Positions 32,996 through 44,210 of a stretch of 64,000 nucleotides of DNA are shown here, piece by piece. Made by a program: the position numbers and the translations under genes. The notes beneath the pieces were generated by a model. That model saw only the letters and a program-made list of their open reading frames with translations, was not told where the DNA came from and did no database searches. The first letter of the stretch is position 1; every line of letters begins with the position of its first letter. Source of the DNA: Eustoma russellianum (taxonomy: Eukaryota; Streptophyta; Magnoliopsida; Gentianales; Gentianaceae); contig AP025066.1 of assembly GCA_036186865.1 (NCBI GenBank), positions 14,811,408 to 14,875,407 on the forward strand, in the 5' to 3' direction.

Positions 32996-35116
32996 CCAAA
33001 CTTGAACAACCTTTCTTGGTTTTGAAATGTTAAAATCATGTTGCATATAATGAACAAATAGTGGATTTTGATACATAGAATATGATGGAAAAGGGGCTGC
33101 ACATTTATGTCTAGTTGAATAAGCATTGTAAGTTCTATATGCATTTGAATGTTGCCATGTATATGAGTTATATCTTGGCCGTGTATAAGCATTGAATTTA
33201 GGCCGTGTATACGCAAGATGTTGTGTGTGTCTAGGCCGTGTGTTGTAAACTGATTTAGGCCGAGAGTATGTCATGTTCTTCACATAAGCATGTTGTTGCA
33301 TATAAGGCATAACTTGAGCAGATTTCATACTACTTTGTTTAGGCATTCTTGTATACATGTAAGCATGGTTTCTAGGTGTATTTGCCTTCCTATATGTTGA
33401 TGCATTTTGCAATCTTTGTGATGAAGGTGGTGTGGGCAGAATAGGTTCATTTCTAAATGCATTTGGCCTATATTTCATGTTGGTTGAAGATGATACAAAT
33501 GTTGTTTCCTTAGGTGTGTATTCAGCTTCTTTAACATATCCAAGACCTTGTTTGTCATTTCCATGCTTTTGAGATGCAATAAGAGTGTCTAACATGTTGG
33601 AACCATTCTTAAATTGTTCTAAAGATTTGTTCAAGTCTAGGTTGCATGCTTTTAATGATTCAAATTCAGTTTGTATTTCATGTAATTTAGATTTTAAAAC
33701 GTTGAAATCAACACATTGCACACATTGCACATTTTCATGTTTGTTCTTAAGTTCCTTAATCTGATTTTGCATTGAACTAATAGTGTTAGATGATTCAAGT
33801 TGAAGAACTTCTAGTTGAGAAGTTAGATTCAAGTTAGACGTCTCCAACTTGTTCTTCTCCTCAACTATTCTTTTCTTCTCCTTGGATAGCTTCTTATATC
33901 TACCATGCAACTTTTCTAATTCATCCAACAATTCATCTTGAGTAAAATCACATTCGGAGTCAGAATCGAATGTTACCTCATTTGTAGACTTTGAAGCCAA
34001 ACATGTTTGTGCAACTTCAGGTTCTTCCTCGGATTCGGATGAAGATGTGTCATCCCAAGTGCTTGAACTTGCCTTGAGAGCTTTCTTCCTCCTTTGCATA
34101 GGTTCTACTCTAGTTTTTGTCCTTGTCTTTTCATCCATGTCACGGTTTTTGTTCTTGTTTGGACAATCATATGAGATGTGTCCTTGTTTGCCACATTCAT
34201 AACACTTAAGTTCTTTATCATACCATTTACCATCTTGTTTGTTAGATTTCACATTGATAGGGGCAGCTGATTTTGCTTGTCTTTTAGTTGGTCTTTTCTT
34301 GAAAAACTTCCTTAAACGCCTAGCTAACAACATTATGTCTTCTTCATCACTTTCATCATCACTTTCATACTCGGCTTGATTAGATGATTCGGGTTCATTT
34401 GTTACAAATGCAAGTGATTTAGACTTGTTACTAGTTTCAGCCTTTCTTATATTCAACTTGTTTTCATAAACTTTTAAAGAGCCTATCAATTCATCAAGTT
34501 TTATTTGAGAAAGATCTTTGCTTTCTTCAATGGCACTAACTTTGGCATCCCATTCACTTGGCAAACTTCTCAAAACTTTTTGCACTTTTTCTTTCATCAA
34601 AAACGTTTTACCAAGGGATTCAAGTGAGTTGTATAAGTTTGTAAGCCTTAAATCCATATCAACAATTGATTCATTAGGCAGTAAATGAAATGTTTCAAGT
34701 GTAGTCATTAACATGTTAATCTTTGATTCCTTTACTTGATTAGTTCCTTCATGCTTCATTTCAAGACATTTCCACATATCCTTTGCACTTAAACATGAAG
34801 AGACATAGGCAGATTCACTCCTACTTAAACCATTCAACAATAATTGCATTGCTTTAGCATTAAGACTCATTTTCTTTTTATCTTCATCACTCCAATCTTT
34901 TCTATATTTCTCAACTTCTTGTGATAAGCCTTCAATTATAACATGCTTAGTAGGCACATAAGGTCCATCTTCAATGATAGACCACAAGTCTATATCAATA
35001 GCCATTAAGAACAATTTCATCCTAAGTTTCCAATGACTAAAGTTTTCTCCATCAAAAAGAGGTGGTCTTTGTGTGGACATGCCTTCTAATTCTATTTTCA
35101 TGTGTGACTTAGACAT
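32972..35116 (-). CDS. SIRE-B gag, 714 aa
   Basis: Start ATG at 35116, about 170 bp after the primer site; stop TGA at 32972, whose bases overlap an ATG of the pol frame (ATGA). An N-terminal UBN2/DUF4219-like gag region has PPLFDGENFSHW (19-29). The CCHC knuckle is at 305-318 (CYECGKQGHISYDC). A Ser/Glu-rich patch lies near 355-370 and a coiled-coil-prone region at about 395-500. The C-terminus is rich in Tyr/Arg/Thr repeats (YTRPK-like) and ends VWVPKGTLT. It forms the particle and binds RNA. It reads the same as SIRE-A gag in the shared part and appears intact. Confidence 0.95.
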   Translation of the reverse strand: MSKSHMKIELEGMSTQRPPLFDGENFSHWKLRMKLFLMAIDIDLWSIIEDGPYVPTKHVIIEGLSQEVEKYRKDWSDEDKKKMSLNAKAMQLLLNGLSRSESAYVSSCLSAKDMWKCLEMKHEGTNQVKESKINMLMTTLETFHLLPNESIVDMDLRLTNLYNSLESLGKTFLMKEKVQKVLRSLPSEWDAKVSAIEESKDLSQIKLDELIGSLKVYENKLNIRKAETSNKSKSLAFVTNEPESSNQAEYESDDESDEEDIMLLARRLRKFFKKRPTKRQAKSAAPINVKSNKQDGKWYDKELKCYECGKQGHISYDCPNKNKNRDMDEKTRTKTRVEPMQRRKKALKASSSTWDDTSSSESEEEPEVAQTCLASKSTNEVTFDSDSECDFTQDELLDELEKLHGRYKKLSKEKKRIVEEKNKLETSNLNLTSQLEVLQLESSNTISSMQNQIKELKNKHENVQCVQCVDFNVLKSKLHEIQTEFESLKACNLDLNKSLEQFKNGSNMLDTLIASQKHGNDKQGLGYVKEAEYTPKETTFVSSSTNMKYRPNAFRNEPILPTPPSSQRLQNASTYRKANTPRNHAYMYTRMPKQSSMKSAQVMPYMQQHAYVKNMTYSRPKSVYNTRPRHTQHLAYTRPKFNAYTRPRYNSYTWQHSNAYRTYNAYSTRHKCAAPFPSYSMYQNPLFVHYMQHDFNISKPRKVVQVWVPKGTLT

Positions 35117-35288
35117 GCTTCTTAGTGTGTGAGAAAACGTTTAAAACACTTATAAGAAGAAAAGAAAGTGTCACCTTGTTGTAGATACCAAATATGAAGA
35201 ATATAAGACAACCAGAAAATTTCCAGCAACTTTGCAACTTGGAGTGTAGACTGTTTTCAGCTCAAATAAGAATATGGTGCTCAACCAG

Positions 35289-35300
35289 GCTCTGATACCA
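35289..35300 (-). other. SIRE-B primer binding site
   Basis: TGGTATCAGAGC on the minus strand, 2 bp from the 5' LTR at 35303. Confidence 0.95.
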
Positions 35301-35302
35301 AT

Positions 35303-38300
35303 TGTTGGACCTGTATAGCACCACTAGAGGGGGGGTGAATAGTGGGTTAGCGGAAATTACACTACAATTACCTTCAAAAACTTGTTTGAAGACCCCTTTG
35401 CCTCTTTAGTCTCAGATTCTGAAAATTCCAGAAACAGTTCACTACTTTGAACGTTTTGGTTGAACCACTTATACACCTGTGCAAGCTCTCAAACTTGGCA
35501 GAGATCAAGTTTAGAATGTTTATAATATGTCATAAAAAATTCAGTCAATTCCAAGCAAGTTAGCACGTTCAAATAAGCAAGAGAAGTAAAGTGTGCAATT
35601 CTGGCAGTTTCAGGCAGAATGTTAGCTTAACTTCAAACAACAATATCTCAAAATCTACCCGTGCTATTTTGATGAATCTTATGTCAAATTAAACCTCAAG
35701 ATGTCTAGTTTAATTTGATATAAGGCTCACTCCAAGATTCGAAGGATAGCCTATTCAAATTGCACAAGTTTGCACACTGGTCAGAACTGTTCACAGAATG
35801 TAGCAACAATTTTGTGAAGACGATTTGAATGAGCTAAACTCCTCAGAATTTAGTGATTCTTGCGGCTACTGAAAGCTAACACATTGAAGTATAATATATC
35901 CAAAATTCATGCAATTCTAAGACTGTTTGCTTGTTCAATTATGCGTGCCAAGTTAGTGTAATTCTCAGGCAGAAAACAGTAAGTGCAGGAAATAAGTAAA
36001 GAACACAAGGAATTATCCTGGTTCGGTCAATGTGACCTACTCCAGTCCCAAGAGACACCTTCTCTTGGATTTCACTAATCACCAAACACCAAAGTCACCT
36101 TACAAAGCCAAAGGAAGAAGCTTTTCACCAACTTCTTCAAGAGGCTGCACCAAAACTGAAAATCAGCACTAGTATGTTTCACCTTTGCACCTTTGCACCT
36201 TTTGCTCACCTCTAAGGAGTAAGCTTTATACACCAGCTTCTCCCTTACAATATGTCGTTTGAAAGGTGTTGAAATGACAAGAAATGAAGAACTATACAAT
36301 CATAAAGCTTGCTACAAATGTGTTCTTCAATAGAGAAGAGAAGAAGAAAAGAATGGAGACAAAGAGCTAATTGTCTTGCTTGCTTTCTTTGTTGCTTTCG
36401 TTGGTGTGCTTTTGCTCTTCACCTTTGGAGCTATTTATAGCCAAGAGGACAGCCTAAAGGCTCCTCTTAAGAGACGTTGGAATGGTTGTGAGATGGAGAA
36501 AATTCAGCACCTTTCTAGCTAGTCAAATGAAGCTTATCTTTTGTTGCTTTGACATGGTCTTCCATCTGAATTTTTATCCCATTATAGCCGTTGGAATGAG
36601 GTGGAAATTGGCTCCATTTGACCGTTTTAAAAACAGCTCCAATCATCAATATCCATGTGTAAATAGCTTGCCATGTATGCAGCTGAATTGGCATGTATTT
36701 TGAACAACTTTATCTCCTCATTTTGAATACCAAATAAACGTTGAAATGCCTATAATCAAGGCATTGAATAGTAGTTCCAAGATAGAGATAAATCAGCCAA
36801 GGTTTTTTTTTTAAGTTTGAATTAGTCTTCAACTTTGAATCACATAGCCGTTTGCTATCTTCCTTGGTTGAGAGATTTTTGCTCCAACTTTGAACAAAAA
36901 TGGCCGTTGGTATGTAGCTAAAAGATAGAGAAAATTCAGCTAAGCCTTTGAATTTGACTTGGTCTTCAATCATATAGCCGTTGCCTTTTGCTTGTATTTG
37001 CTACATTGTAGGACTTGCTTTTTGTCACTCATCATAATCTGAATTTTCACCATATAACATACGAAATGTTGCTCCAAATTTGAACCAATATAGCCGTTTG
37101 AATCATCACAAGAATAGCCAAGAATAATCATCTAAAATCAGCACCAAAATAGGATTTATTTGAACTTGCCTTGACTTGTTCAAAATCTGAACATTTGAAC
37201 ATGAAATATGCGCCAACATCCGTGTGTAACCATATAAAATATAGTCTTCAACATGTAGCATAGAAAACCATATGAAGAATACCAAGAATTCCAAGAAAAC
37301 CATAAATGTGATAACCATGATATAAGAATTTCCAATTGATAGACCATGCTGCCCGTTTCCATAAAAATAGGGCACGTACCATATGTGACATAAACACATA
37401 TAAACATCATATAAGCAATATATAACATGTTGGAAGATCCATTGGCAAGTGAAAAGACCAGAATACCCCTCAGCACAAAAATAGGAATTTTGTCCTAGGA
37501 TGAACCTAGACATGGTGCTGCTCCAGATTCATTTTTGCCATGATGTGACATGACTTATAAATGTGTCATATGATCATATAAGTCCGTTGGAAGAAGACCA
37601 AATAAGAATGAGAAGTCCAAATGGTGAAATTACCAAAATAGCCCTTATATAGGTCAATAAGCTTCCCACCGGGTCAATTCAGTTTTAACCCGTGCCAAGC
37701 ATGCCTTTCCTCAGCCAATTAGATTCTAAATTGAATAAGGATCATGTGGGCTTTTGAATCACTCAATTTGGAGTTCATTTGCCCAAGATATGAACCAAAA
37801 CCTGCAATAGGATACTAAACCGAACAATTTGCCTTATATTGTAAGTCATGTGACTTCAAGGCTTGGTTAGATCATATTATCAACATGTATTGGCATATAT
37901 ATCTTCTAAGATCAGTTTGAACAACATGTATTGGCATATATAATCTAAGATCAGTTTGAACATGTCTTGATTAAGATATGTGATTGAATTGGCCAAGTTC
38001 AATCTCATGATCTTAATCAAACTTGTTCAATCTTGATTCATTCAAGCAATTTCACATTTAGCTCATAAGTTCATAAGTTCATGCCTTGCCAAAACAATTT
38101 CACATTTAAACGTTACACATACATGCTCACATATGCATCTTCCAATCATTCAAACATGATATATCTATTTGCAATCATCATAACAATTACACATATGCAC
38201 ACATATACATTTTGCACAACAATTACACATATGCACACATATACATTTTGCACAACAATTACACATATGCTCACATATACATTTTGCAATCACTCAAACA

Positions 38301-38315
38301 TAATATATCACAACA
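35303..38315 (-). repeat. SIRE-B 5' LTR, 3013 bp
   Basis: Bounded TGTTGG...ACAACA, adjacent to the PBS. TATA box at 36432-36439; MSA-like cluster with the perfect TCCAACGGCTA at 36585-36595; T run of 10 near 36803. This copy drives the genomic RNA of SIRE-B. Confidence 0.97.
36432..36439 (-). promoter_or_regulatory. SIRE-B 5' LTR TATA box
   Basis: GCTATAAATAGC on the minus strand. Expected start about 30 bp to the left. MSA-like AACGGC motifs lie 145-670 bp upstream, as described for SIRE-A. This is the copy placed to transcribe the intact gag-pol. Confidence 0.7.
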
Positions 38316-39164
38316 TCTATCTATCAAGCATGCATTGATTCACCTTTTTCTAAATATTACTTGCATGATGGTTATTTGTTTAAAGAACATAAGTTATGTG
38401 TACCAATGTGTTCATTAAGAGAGTTGTTGATAAAAGAAGCTCATGGAGGAGGTTTAATGGGTCATTTTCGCTCGTTAAAAACTTTGGAAACACTTAAGGA
38501 GCATTTCTTCTGGCCGCATATGAAAGCACATGTTGATAAGGTATGTGACCAATGTATTACTTGCAAACAAGCAAAATCTAGAACACAACCACATGGATTG
38601 TACACTCCCTTATCTGTTCCAGGCTCACCTTGGACTGATCTTTCTATGGACTTTGTATTGGGATTGCCTCGATCCAAAACTGGTAAAGATAGCATCTTTG
38701 TTGTTGTTGATAGATTTTCTAAAATGGCACATTTCATTGCATGTAAGAAAGTTGATGATGCTATTCATATTGCTGATTTGTTCTTTAAGGAGATTGTTAG
38801 ATTGCATGGCATGCCACGTACAATTGTTAGTGATAGAGATACAAAGTTTCTAAGTCATTTCTGGCGTGTTTTGTGGAGTAGACTTGGTACTAAATTGTTA
38901 TTTTCTACAACTGCTCATCCACAAACCGATGGTCAAACTGAAGTTGTTAATAGAACTTTGTCTCAACTGTTACGTGTTGTCATTCAAAAGAACTTAAAGA
39001 ATTGGAAAGACTGCTTAGCTTATATTGAGTTTGCATACAATAGAGTTGTTCATAGTGGAACATTGCATTCTCCTTTTGAAGTTGTTTATGGCTTTAACCC
39101 TTTGTCCCCGCTTGATCTTGTTCACATACCTGTTCATGAACGTGTTAGTTTAGATGGTGAATGA
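38316..39164 (+). pseudogene. CRMl-2 integrase (zinc finger and core), after SIRE-B
   Basis: Begins with the right TCTAT copy (38316-38320) and resumes the frame cut at 26444. HHCC finger (HGGGLMGHF...CDQCITCKQAK), core SMDFVLGL, IVSDRDTKF and HPQTDGQTEVVNRT. It stops at a TGA at 39162-39164 where CRMl-3 has CGT (GERKAKLV), again looking like CGA to TGA decay. Confidence 0.92.
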
Positions 39165-39710
39165 AAAGCAAAACTTGTGAAAGAATTGCATGAAAAGGTT
39201 AAGTCACAACTTGAAGCTAAGAATAAAGTGTATGCCAATAGAGCCAATAGGAATCGTAAAGTTGTTATATTTGAGCCTGGTGATCTTGTTTGGTTACACT
39301 TGAGGAAAGAAAGATTCCCTAAGGAAAGGGACTCAAAGTTGAAGCCAAGAGGCGATGGACCGTTCAAAGTGTTGAAACGGCTTGGTGATAATGCCTATGT
39401 TCTCGATCTTCCTGAAGAAAGGTATGGTCCTATCTCTAAAACTTTTAATGTTGCTGACCTTTCTCCATTTAGTATTGATTCAGATTCGAGGACGAATCCT
39501 TCTCAAGTGGGAGGGAATGATGAGCTACAGCCTAACCTTGTGGATACAAACACTGATGATGACACCTCACTGCCCCGCACAGGTCCCATGACAAGGAGTA
39601 TGGCTAAGAAGTTGTTGCATTGTGTTGAATCATTTCTTTATAGGTATGAAGAGGATGAACCAAGCAGAGATGATGTCCATTGGGTTTATATGATACAAGC
39701 TTTGATCTAG
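39165..39710 (+). pseudogene. CRMl-2 integrase C-terminus running into the 3' LTR
   Basis: In frame with the integrase but for the TGA. GDLVWLHLRKERFP, GDGPFKVLKRLGDNAYVLDLP, FNVADLSPF, then through the polypurine tract (SQVGGNDEL) into the LTR. The LTR part encodes GPMTRSMAKK and FLYRYEEDEP and ends YMIQALI at 39710, 193 nt inside the LTR. Confidence 0.88.
39505..39517 (+). other. CRMl-2 polypurine tract
   Basis: AAGTGGGAGGGAA directly before TGATGAGC, as in CRMl-1. Confidence 0.9.
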
Positions 39711-40695
39711 TTGTATCAAAAACATGTTGTACATATCTTTAGTTGTTCTTTTTAATATTGTTGGTTGGTTAACCTTGTTTTAGGATAGTTTGTGTTGTAT
39801 TATTGCCTTGTCTTTCAGGTACACGTACTTAGCCTGAAAATGCAATTAGAACCTGAATTTTTGTCCAAGCAAGGAGGTGATAAGCAAGTAGCTTACAAGC
39901 AAGGAGGTGACAAGTACCCATGTCAAAATCTGAATTCTTCTCCACGCAAACAAGGATGTACAAGCTGCTCAAATCATGAACCAATTGGAAGAAGTCTTGC
40001 AAATGTTCAAACCAATCAAAACAAAGTTGAAGAAAAGCAAGCAAGCTACACAACAAATGATCCAATCAAACTCTTTGAAGAAGGACGGCTGGTTTATGGC
40101 TAATTGGTTTGAAAATTCAAAGCCTAACTTACAACCAATCAAAGGCAATCCAAAGCAAGCTGCTCAATGTATTATCCAATCAAAACTTTGGCTGAAAACT
40201 AGCAAGGAATACACGGCAAAGCAACCAGCTTCTTGGAACCAAAAATTGTTCAAAAGCAAGCATCTTATTTTTAGTCTTGTACTTTGTACTTTAAACTTGG
40301 TACCTTGTAATTTTCGTTTGTTATAAGTAGCATAGGAAGCTGAATGTACAAAGAACCACAATTCAAATACATTTCAATCAAAATTTCCTTTAAGGAATTC
40401 TCAACTTTTCTAGTTGAAGTTTAAGACCACTAACGGTTTTCTTCCAAGTTCATAGCCTAGAACTTGTTAGTATTTACTTCATTTTTGGTTTACAGCATCT
40501 TAGGGTCTCAATGAGGTTTTAGATGTGTTGGAATGCCAAAGAGGAAGAGGTGTTGGCATAAATTGAGCCAAGAACAAACGGTTACAGTTCAAGGGGTGTC
40601 ATTGGGATGTTCTTTGCCATAGCCGAGGTTCAAATCAGTTTGGAGTAGAAGACAAAGTCCTAGGAACGTTTTTCTAGCCTTCATTTGGCTCATCA
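39518..40695 (+). repeat. CRMl-2 3' LTR, 1178 bp
   Basis: TGATGAGC...GCTCATCA, the most complete LTR of this family here. It is followed by TAAGG, the imperfect partner of TAAAG at 20105-20109. Confidence 0.95.
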
Positions 40696-40748
40696 TAAGG
40701 GATGCATATAAGTTGTATGCTTTATGACCTAGGTGTAATATGTTCATT

Positions 40749-40758
40749 NNNNNNNNNN
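40749..40758. other. Assembly gap (10 N)
   Basis: Ten unresolved bases followed almost directly by an 11-G run (40763-40773). The true length here is unknown. Confidence 0.99.
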
Positions 40759-42154
40759 GCTTGGGGGGGGGGGACGGGACATACAAACTAGATGTGCCGT
40801 GAATAGACTTTACTATGTACAAAATGTGCAAAATCAAGGTGTGCGATGTGTAACCTTTAAAATCGTTTTTGAAGTGGTTTGTAGGTGGCCTTTGTAATGT
40901 ATTAGAACCTGTAAAGTTTATGCTAAGAAGTGTATTCGATGATTTGTAAGCCATTCTTGAAGAATAACTTAAGTTGGGACACTTGTAGTAAGTAAAGTGA
41001 CAAAATGGAATTTACTGGAACAGGGCAGAATAATGTGACGTTTTGTATGACCTGAAAAGGGATCTTACAAGTATTCAATTTAGCTAATTTTTGGCATGAC
41101 TCTATCCCTATGTGCACGGTAAATATGAGAGTTGGAATTTTGGTAAAAGAAGTTATGGTTTGTCCTTAATGGAATTTTTAGTAAAACTGGTCAAGCTGAA
41201 ATTACTGGACTGGACAGAATTTAAGTGATGTATTGATTGACCCGAAAATAGACCTTAGAAATATACAAATGGGCTGATTTTTGCTAGTATGCTAGCCCTA
41301 TGTGTTTAATAAGTCTGTGAGTTGGAATTTTCGAAAAAAGATTTACGGTTTCGTCACAATTAAATTTGTAGTAAAACTGACCACTCCAGAATCAGCATGT
41401 ACCTGTTTTTGGAAAAGGGAGTAGATGACCTCTTAAAAGTTATTATATTACTCCGGAAATTTTATGACAACTACTTAGGACATAGATGAGCATGTCTATG
41501 TAAATTAATCATCATGAAATTATTATTTTAAGGGGTAACTACTGAAATTAAGTGAACACTACCAAGCTGGAAAACTGGGCCGAATTATGAAACTAGTGGG
41601 AGACTTCGCTCTTGCGGTATAGACCTGTATGAACAGCTTGGGCTAATGGACATAAATTCTCGGTATGTTTACAGTATTTTCCAGGTTCTGGTCCAAATTG
41701 AATAAGACTTATTGGGCTTGAAAGAAAGGTAAAAGAAGAGTGATGCACCGCTGAATTCAGCAGTACCCTGTTTAGTGATTTAATAGTTAAGGGTTTTACA
41801 TGTCCCGAAACGTTACGAAATTTTTATGTCAAGTAGAAAAGACACCCTTATGCATACGTATGTCACAAAATCATAATAATTGACCTAGGATATGAGTTTT
41901 CTAGGTCGAGCAAACGGAACAAGAATTCTGGAAATTTTTCCAGCCTAAAGAATAAGATCGTTCTTGTATGTATGTGATTCATTTTCGTCACGAATTGCAT
42001 GGTACATGTCATACATTGCATCATCGTCATTTACATAATTTATGAAACTGATTTTATGACAAAGAATGATGAAAAAAGCGTTTTTAAAGAAAAGATTATG
42101 TTTTGAAAAGAACGCTTTCTATCGGTACTGTATATTTCTGGCCAGCATGACCCG

Positions 42155-42400
42155 CTCTAGATCCGGGGTTAATTGATCTGATGATTATGACTGTTCAGGC
42201 CCGGAGAGAATAGACCTGATTATGATGATTATGACCGTACGGCCCGGAGAGAATAGACCTAATTATGACGATTATGACCGTACAGGCCCGGAAAGAATAG
42301 ACCTGATGACTATGATTGATGATGTGACCGTTTTCGGATCCGGAAATAATAGATTCGAAGGGAAGAATATTACCGCCTCAGATCTTGATAGAATAGATCT
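42155..42400. repeat. Tandem array (~44-bp period) in the Tek-1 LTR
   Basis: About four units built on GGCCCGGAGAGAATAGACCT followed by TATGA-rich sequence ending ATGACCGTAC; outer units are degenerate. It sits in a position similar to the GGGGCCGTGG array of the Tek-2 LTR, with no evident sequence similarity. Confidence 0.85.
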
Positions 42401-42993
42401 GAACAGTCTCTCTTGTTTTTATTGATGATGATGTTTTGAAAGAAAGTAAGAAAAGAAGAATTTGTCCTCATGTTTATCACGATGGATCACATGTGCATAC
42501 TCATGCATGTTACATTTAACGGTTAGTTGAATAATTGTTACACTGTTACTTAGGCTAAGATGTTATGACTTGATATCTCCTAAGTTATGATTTTTATAAG
42601 TTATGAGCTGGTTGCTTACGGATATTGGATGGAAGGTCAGGTATGTTACTAAAACAGAATTTTGGGGTTTGGTTCTTGTATGTACTTTCCACTTAATTCA
42701 TGATTATTTATGGTTTACTTGCTAGTGACGTTGTCGCTAACCCCTTATTTTCCCTCCCAGAACCTGCAGGAAATAGGATCGAATGGATCGAAGACGAGCC
42801 TAGGGTTCCTTATCCGTAGAAGAGCGAGAGGAGGATGACTTAAGGACTTTTGCTTACTTGTTGACGTGTAAGCATCGAAGTCCACATCTTTTATTCTGGA
42901 CTAAGATATGTTATGGATTGACGCCTGGTACTCTCTGTAGTGAAGTACGGCGGGCGCACCGTATCCGGCTAAGCCAGGGTGCGGGGCGCTACA

Positions 42994-43376
42994 GTTAGGG
43001 TTTTCAATTTGGGGTTTTTTTGGAAGTTGTTGGGTATTTGTTGGCTTGAGGTTTGGGAATTGAATGTACAGTATATATGGGCTATTTGGGTTGGTAATTG
43101 AGGATTTGTGTGGTCAATTTGGATAGTGGATGGTTGTAGGACAGAATTGAACAAAGTTCAAATTCTAAGGTTAGGGTTTTTTGAATGAGTTGGGAACTTT
43201 TGATTCTGATTTTGTTTGGCAAAATTGGTTTGGGACTTTTTGTTCGGAGGGTAAATAAGGTAGTTTGGAATCTGGTTGGTGGGTTTTAGAGGGGTTTGGG
43301 TGGATTTTGCTTGGGCCGTGGGGATTGGGAAAGGATTAGGGTTTTGTTGACGTCAAAAATGACTTGTGAAGACAAA
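42994..43376. other. Unassigned stretch between Tek-1 and CRMl-type leader
   Basis: G/T-rich on the plus strand, with three TTAGGGTTT words (42995-43003, 43171-43179, 43336-43344). No ORF with recognisable content; a 61-codon minus frame crosses the Tek-1 LTR boundary and is dismissed. This is one of the few stretches without a repeat match elsewhere in the window, so it may be older host DNA into which Tek-1 inserted, or an internal part of an unrecognised element. Confidence 0.4.
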
Positions 43377-43759
43377 CACATGTAGGACTAGCTGGATTTA
43401 AAGCATGAAATCAATCACAATGCGAATCACAAGATGCATACAATCATCACCAACTAAAAGCTTCGGTAGCAACAAGATGATTTGAAACTGAGGTAGCTTT
43501 ATAGACTGATGGTTGTAGTAAAAAAAGAGCTGAACGTAACCTAAATGCACAAACCCTAACTTGTTCAAGTTTGACACTTGAATGATGAATGACAAGATGC
43601 AGCAAAATGCAAAGACTCAAACCCTAGGACGTTTTTTTATGCGTGAGAGACACAAAATGAAATGAGGAATGGGGGTAGAAGGACTCAAGACTGGACTTGA
43701 AATGACTAGACTCAAACGAAAAGAAAAGGATAGAATACGGTGTAATAGAGTAACCTGTG
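43377..43759 (-). other. CRMl-type leader fragment (minus strand)
   Basis: Lies just downstream of a primer site in minus orientation and resembles 57000-57622 (shared CAACTAAAAGCTTCGGTAGC-like segment). Non-coding, A-rich. Truncated on the left. Confidence 0.6.
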
Positions 43760-43771
43760 TCTCTGATACCA
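43760..43771 (-). other. Primer binding site of a minus-strand CRMl-type element
   Basis: The minus strand reads TGGTATCAGAGA (one mismatch to the initiator tRNA-Met type), 3 bp from an LTR end TGATGC at 43775. Confidence 0.85.
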
Positions 43772-43774
43772 ATT

Positions 43775-44210
43775 TGATGCGTGCAAGACGTGGGCTCCAA
43801 TAATTCGACCTTCCAAACGTCCTTCACAAAGGGTTAGGCACAAGGAAGAAGACTTCCCCTTGCTTCCTTAGCGAGATTAATGTGTGGTGCAAACGAGCAA
43901 GACCAACACTTCAAGATGGTCGTTGATCAGGAAAACAAATATGGCCCTCCTGGATGGCACCTTTAAGCAATGGCAACACCTTCAAAATGCTCAACTTTGA
44001 AGGATCTTAGCTTAGGTTTTTAATGCAAAACCAAGAAAATAAAGTATCACAATAAGTGAAGAAAATATCAAGAAGTTTTATTCATCCAAAGTTGTTCTAA
44101 AAATCATCCAAAGGGGGCCTATTTATAGATGCCTAAAAACACTTAAAATAACCAGATGTTATATAAAAGAAATAGCTAGAAAAACATTTGAATTGAACTT
44201 GAACTTGCTA
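43775..44210 (-). repeat. Truncated CRMl-type LTR (R-U5 and part of U3), minus strand
   Basis: Starts TGATGCGTGCAAG and is related to 61881-62330 of CRMl-4 (shared TTCCAAACGTCCTTCACAAA, GATGGTCGTTGATCAGG and CCCTCCTGGA). TATA box (CTATAAATAG on the minus strand) at 44120-44127, 345 bp from the LTR end, as in CRMl-4 (341 bp). U3 breaks off near 44210, where orientation flips. Confidence 0.75.

Larger units (their letters stand above)
26445..38315 (-). mobile_element. SIRE-B: complete young Ty1/copia (Maximus/SIRE type) element
   Basis: 11.87-kb minus-strand element with 3013- and 3015-bp LTRs, perfect TCTAT duplication, PBS, intact gag (714 aa) and pol (1070 codons), and polypurine tract. The two LTRs appear identical apart from a T run (10 versus 12), so insertion is very recent. 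Domain order in pol is protease, integrase, RT, RNase H, the Ty1/copia order. Gag and pol are in different frames and separated by a TAG; a 92-nt intron-like segment there could fuse them. No third (env-like) ORF was found. It is a strong candidate for a potentially mobile copy. Confidence 0.97.
20110..40695 (+). mobile_element. CRMl-2: second copy of the CRMl-1 family, carrying SIRE-B inside
   Basis: Same family as CRMl-1 by LTR, leader and protein. Flanks are TAAAG on the left (20105-20109) and TAAGG on the right (40696-40700), a 5-bp duplication with one mismatch, within the Tek-1 3' LTR. It is interrupted by SIRE-B at 26445-38315 in the RNase H-integrase linker. Without that insert it is about 8.7 kb. 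Gag and pol carry several frameshifts and a TGA, so this copy cannot make a full polyprotein. Confidence 0.94.
5075..42993 (+). mobile_element. Tek-1: decayed Ty3/gypsy chromovirus (Tekay/Del type), 5' end outside window
   Basis: Plus-strand element split into 5075-5698, 14410-20109 and 40696-42993 by two later insertions. Its left part (5' LTR, leader, gag start) is cut off by SIRE-A. Joining the pieces gives gag with CCHC knuckles, protease, RT, RNase H, integrase with C-terminal chromodomain, a polypurine tract and a long 3' LTR ending GGGGCGCTACA. The order and chromodomain indicate a chromovirus; Tekay/Del is inferred from the long LTR, gag and chromodomain style. Many stops and frameshifts make it non-coding. 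Two intron-like inserts are annotated separately. It is the oldest element in 1-43 kb by nesting. Confidence 0.9.
40696..42993 (+). repeat. Tek-1 3' LTR, second part
   Basis: Resumes the LTR begun at 18573 and ends GGGGCGCTACA at 42993, giving an LTR of about 3.8 kb. Ends TG...CA. Non-coding. Contains the assembly gap (40749-40758) and a 44-bp tandem array (42155-42400). Tek-2 LTRs share the GGGGCGCTACA end. Confidence 0.88.
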
